From: Bacteroidota bacterium
GTDB taxonomy: Bacteria; Bacteroidota; Bacteroidia; Bacteroidales; Porphyromonadaceae
Assembly (NCBI GenBank): GCA_023395395.1
Contig: JAEWZH010000003.1
Span: forward strand, 108,599 to 172,598
Length of the DNA stretch: 64,000 nt
Direction of reading: 5' to 3'
The notes under the pieces were generated by a model. The model was not told where the DNA came from, did no database searches, and was given only the letters and a program-made list of their open reading frames with translations. Each line of letters begins with the position of its first letter. Positions within the stretch are counted from its first letter, which is position 1. Shown here in pieces: positions 62,242 to 64,000 of the stretch. The translations under genes and the position numbers were made by a program.

Positions 62242-63648
62242 ATGACAAACTTTAGTGATACCATTTGTGCTATAGCCACGCCACACGGTGTGGGTGCCCA
62301 GAGCACGATTAAGATTTCAGGGGACAAAGCTCTTGAGATTGTAGGGTGCCTTTTTCGTCCGGCTAAGATGGGGATTTCTCTAGTAGATACTGCCCCCTAC
62401 TCCTCTCTATACGGATGGCTGTACGACCCCAAGGATAGTAGTGTCATAGACGACTGTATTGTGCTTGTTATGCGAGCTCCACACTCCTACACAGGAGAGG
62501 ATCAGCTGGAAATCACCTGTCATGGCAACCCCTTTATCTCTAAGATAATACTGGAAGCTCTCATTGCTTCAGGTGCTCGATTGGCTGAGCCGGGCGAATT
62601 TACCCGACGGGCATTTGCCAATGGCAAACTGGACCTCAGTCAAGCCGAAGCAGTAGCAGATGTGATCGCATCTACCAATAGAGCTGCTCTTCGCCTTTCT
62701 CTCACTCAGATGAAAGGACTCTTTCACAAAAAAATAAGTGAACTAAGGGCGCAACTCATTCGGATTGCCTCACTGATAGAGGTCGAACTAGACTTCTCGG
62801 AGGAGGATTTGGAGTTTGTTCCCCGTGAAGAGCTCCTAGCTGACTGCCAAACAATGATACAGGAAGTGGAGCACCTCGCTGATAGCTTTTCAAAGAGTGA
62901 AGTAATTAAGAATGGTATCCCTATCGCCATTGTAGGAGCAACAAATGCGGGAAAGTCTACGCTCCTTAATGGTCTACTGAAAGAAGAAAGGGCGATCGTC
63001 TCGGACATTCACGGCACTACTCGAGACACTATCGAAGATACACTATACATAGAAGGGCAACAATTTCGGCTCATCGACACCGCAGGTCTGCGGAAAACGA
63101 CTGATACGATTGAGCATATAGGCATTGGGCGAGCACTCCAAAAGGCGGCTTCTGCGGAACTTGTTCTCTGGCTCCTAGATGCCTCTGATACGCCTGGTTG
63201 CTGGAATGAGACCCTTACTGCACTTGGCAGAGAAGTTGAAGGAAATCGAATTCAACCTATTATCAATAAAATAGATGTCGTGCAATCAGGGCAAGTTGCC
63301 AAGGCACGTATATGGCTGGAGGAGCAAGGGCTCTCCCATCCTGTTGAAATTTCAGCACGTAGCGAGCAAGGAGTAGAAACTATAAAGCGATTGCTACATG
63401 ATCGTTTTAGCAATCTTGAAGTCGCAGACAACCAGCTGATGGTCATTAATATCCGTCAGGCTACTGCCCTACGAAGTGCCGCAGATGCGCTCCATACCGT
63501 AACTAATGGCATCCAACTTGGGCTTAGTGGCGACCTACTCGCTCAAGACCTCAGATCAGCCACAGCACACCTCGGAGAAGTCATAGGCGAAGTCACCACC
63601 GACGACCTCCTCTCCTCCATCTTCGAAAACTTCTGCATCGGCAAGTAA
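62242..63648 (+). CDS. mnmE: tRNA modification GTPase MnmE
   Basis: A 468-residue protein: N-terminal folate-binding domain (DTICAIATPHGVGAQSTIKISG, RAPHSYTGEDQLEITCHGNPF, LAEPGEFTRRAFANGKLDLSQAEAV), a G domain with GATNAGKSTLLNG (from residue 232), DTAGLRKTTD and NKID, and the invariant C-terminal end FCIGK. With MnmG it modifies U34 of tRNAs. Its last codons (TTCTGCATCGGCAAGTAA) are a known integration target for genomic islands in other bacteria. A terminator and then a possible mobile-element gene follow. Confidence 0.97.
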   Translation: MTNFSDTICAIATPHGVGAQSTIKISGDKALEIVGCLFRPAKMGISLVDTAPYSSLYGWLYDPKDSSVIDDCIVLVMRAPHSYTGEDQLEITCHGNPFISKIILEALIASGARLAEPGEFTRRAFANGKLDLSQAEAVADVIASTNRAALRLSLTQMKGLFHKKISELRAQLIRIASLIEVELDFSEEDLEFVPREELLADCQTMIQEVEHLADSFSKSEVIKNGIPIAIVGATNAGKSTLLNGLLKEERAIVSDIHGTTRDTIEDTLYIEGQQFRLIDTAGLRKTTDTIEHIGIGRALQKAASAELVLWLLDASDTPGCWNETLTALGREVEGNRIQPIINKIDVVQSGQVAKARIWLEEQGLSHPVEISARSEQGVETIKRLLHDRFSNLEVADNQLMVINIRQATALRSAADALHTVTNGIQLGLSGDLLAQDLRSATAHLGEVIGEVTTDDLLSSIFENFCIGK

Positions 63649-63680
63649 TCCCCGATTACTAACCATCACAAACCATCACT

Positions 63681-63710
63681 AAGGCACTCAATTTGAGTGC
63701 CTTTTGTTTT
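63681..63710 (+). terminator. Terminator after mnmE
   Basis: Stem AAGGCACTCAA with TTGAGTGCCTT followed by TTGTTTT, 32 bases past the stop. A tandem AACCATCAC (63661 and 63671) lies just before it. Confidence 0.9.
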
Positions 63711-63759
63711 ATCCAAAACACTCGTTCGTCATCGATTTTAGTCGTTTTTGCGCTCATTT

Positions 63760-63779
63760 TTGTACCGCTATTGTACCGC
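63760..63779. repeat. Short direct repeat near the right edge
   Basis: TTGTACCGC occurs at 63760-63768 and 63771-63779 (period 11). It lies between mnmE and the putative mobile-element gene and may be a recombinase or excisionase site; function not shown. Confidence 0.4.
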
Positions 63780-63886
63780 ACACCTACTCCACCCACTTTT
63801 GTCCTCCCGAGGTGCTGGACTTTTGCGACACGATGAGACACCAATATACAGTATGAAACAAAAACATGGCGAAATGATGACTAATT

Positions 63887-64000
63887 ATGGCAGGAAGTAA
63901 GATACCAATTAAGAAGCTCTGCGAACATTGCGGAGAGGAATTTATCGCTCAGAAGGTAAGCACAAGGTTTTGCTCTCACACTTGTGCAAGCAGGGCTTAC
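63887..64000 (+). CDS. Start of a zinc-finger protein, cut off by the window edge
   Basis: 38 codons in frame to the edge, beginning MAGSKIPIKKLCEHCGEEF. Cysteines C12-x2-C15 and, 15 residues later, C-x3-C (FCSHTCASRAY) form a short zinc-ribbon. This start resembles Bacteroidota DNA-binding/excisionase-like proteins encoded beside tyrosine integrases on integrated elements. The rest is outside the window, so the family is provisional. Confidence 0.5.
   Translation, partial: MAGSKIPIKKLCEHCGEEFIAQKVSTRFCSHTCASRAY

Noticed and set aside
63659..63844. 61-residue minus-strand frame as an integrase remnant
   Set aside because: No recombinase motif is visible and it spans the mnmE terminator.

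Overview
This window is a chromosomal segment of a Bacteroidales bacterium, most likely Porphyromonas or a close relative. The evidence is the Bacteroidota promoter form (TTG, a 19-20 base gap, then TAnnTTTG) seen many times, the abundance of TonB-dependent receptors, SusC-like/DUF5686/GH92/C69 protein types, a GT3-type glycogen synthase, type B ribosomal protein L31, and the 2-oxoacid:ferredoxin oxidoreductase korAB. The genus is inferred from the proteins, not proven. Most of the window is ordinary housekeeping sequence; the unusual material lies in a few intergenic regions, two transport operons and the right-hand edge.

Layout. 1-4.2 kb: small PAS protein, rpmH, an MCE/MlaD-like protein, a lipoprotein and a C69 dipeptidase. 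4.3-6.9 kb: a TonB receptor behind a TPP riboswitch, so probably a thiamine transporter. 7.1-13.3 kb: a small membrane protein with mutL, then yidC and pyrG; the pyrG leader carries a terminator-like hairpin. 13.4-20.2 kb: an outer-membrane beta-barrel protein, then a probable metal-uptake operon (His-rich small protein, ZnuD-like receptor, two paralogous lipoproteins). 20.7-28.8 kb: a tight run nspC-ftsY-rimO-HU/LysM protein-GH92-hydrolase. 29.2-32.5 kb: korAB and tRNA-Gln. 32.5-39.5 kb: GT3 glycogen synthase, GT2, a large metalloprotease and a secreted hydrolase. 39.6-49.3 kb: trmD-guaA, a lipoprotein, a DUF5686 protein, tRNA-Ser, an ArgC-like protein lacking its catalytic cysteine, an ABC-F ATPase and a ROK regulator. 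49.6-56.2 kb: a cmk-ispH fusion followed by ftsW-murG-murC-ftsQ, a partial cell-wall/division cluster. 56.6-61.7 kb: a glutamine synthetase III pseudogene, then an operon of TonB receptor, MFS permease and HemN, which may salvage porphyrin precursors. 61.8-64 kb: L31, mnmE, and the start of what looks like a mobile-element gene just beyond mnmE.

The most distinctive unexplained structure is a dispersed intergenic element present three times (about 7064-7272, 20326-20534, 56252-56460). Each has four AT-rich 15-bp units at an exact 23-bp period, with 8-bp spacers whose length but not sequence is conserved. The two left units mirror the two right units, and the arms are flanked by palindromic sequence that differs between copies yet still pairs. 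No protein in the window explains it.
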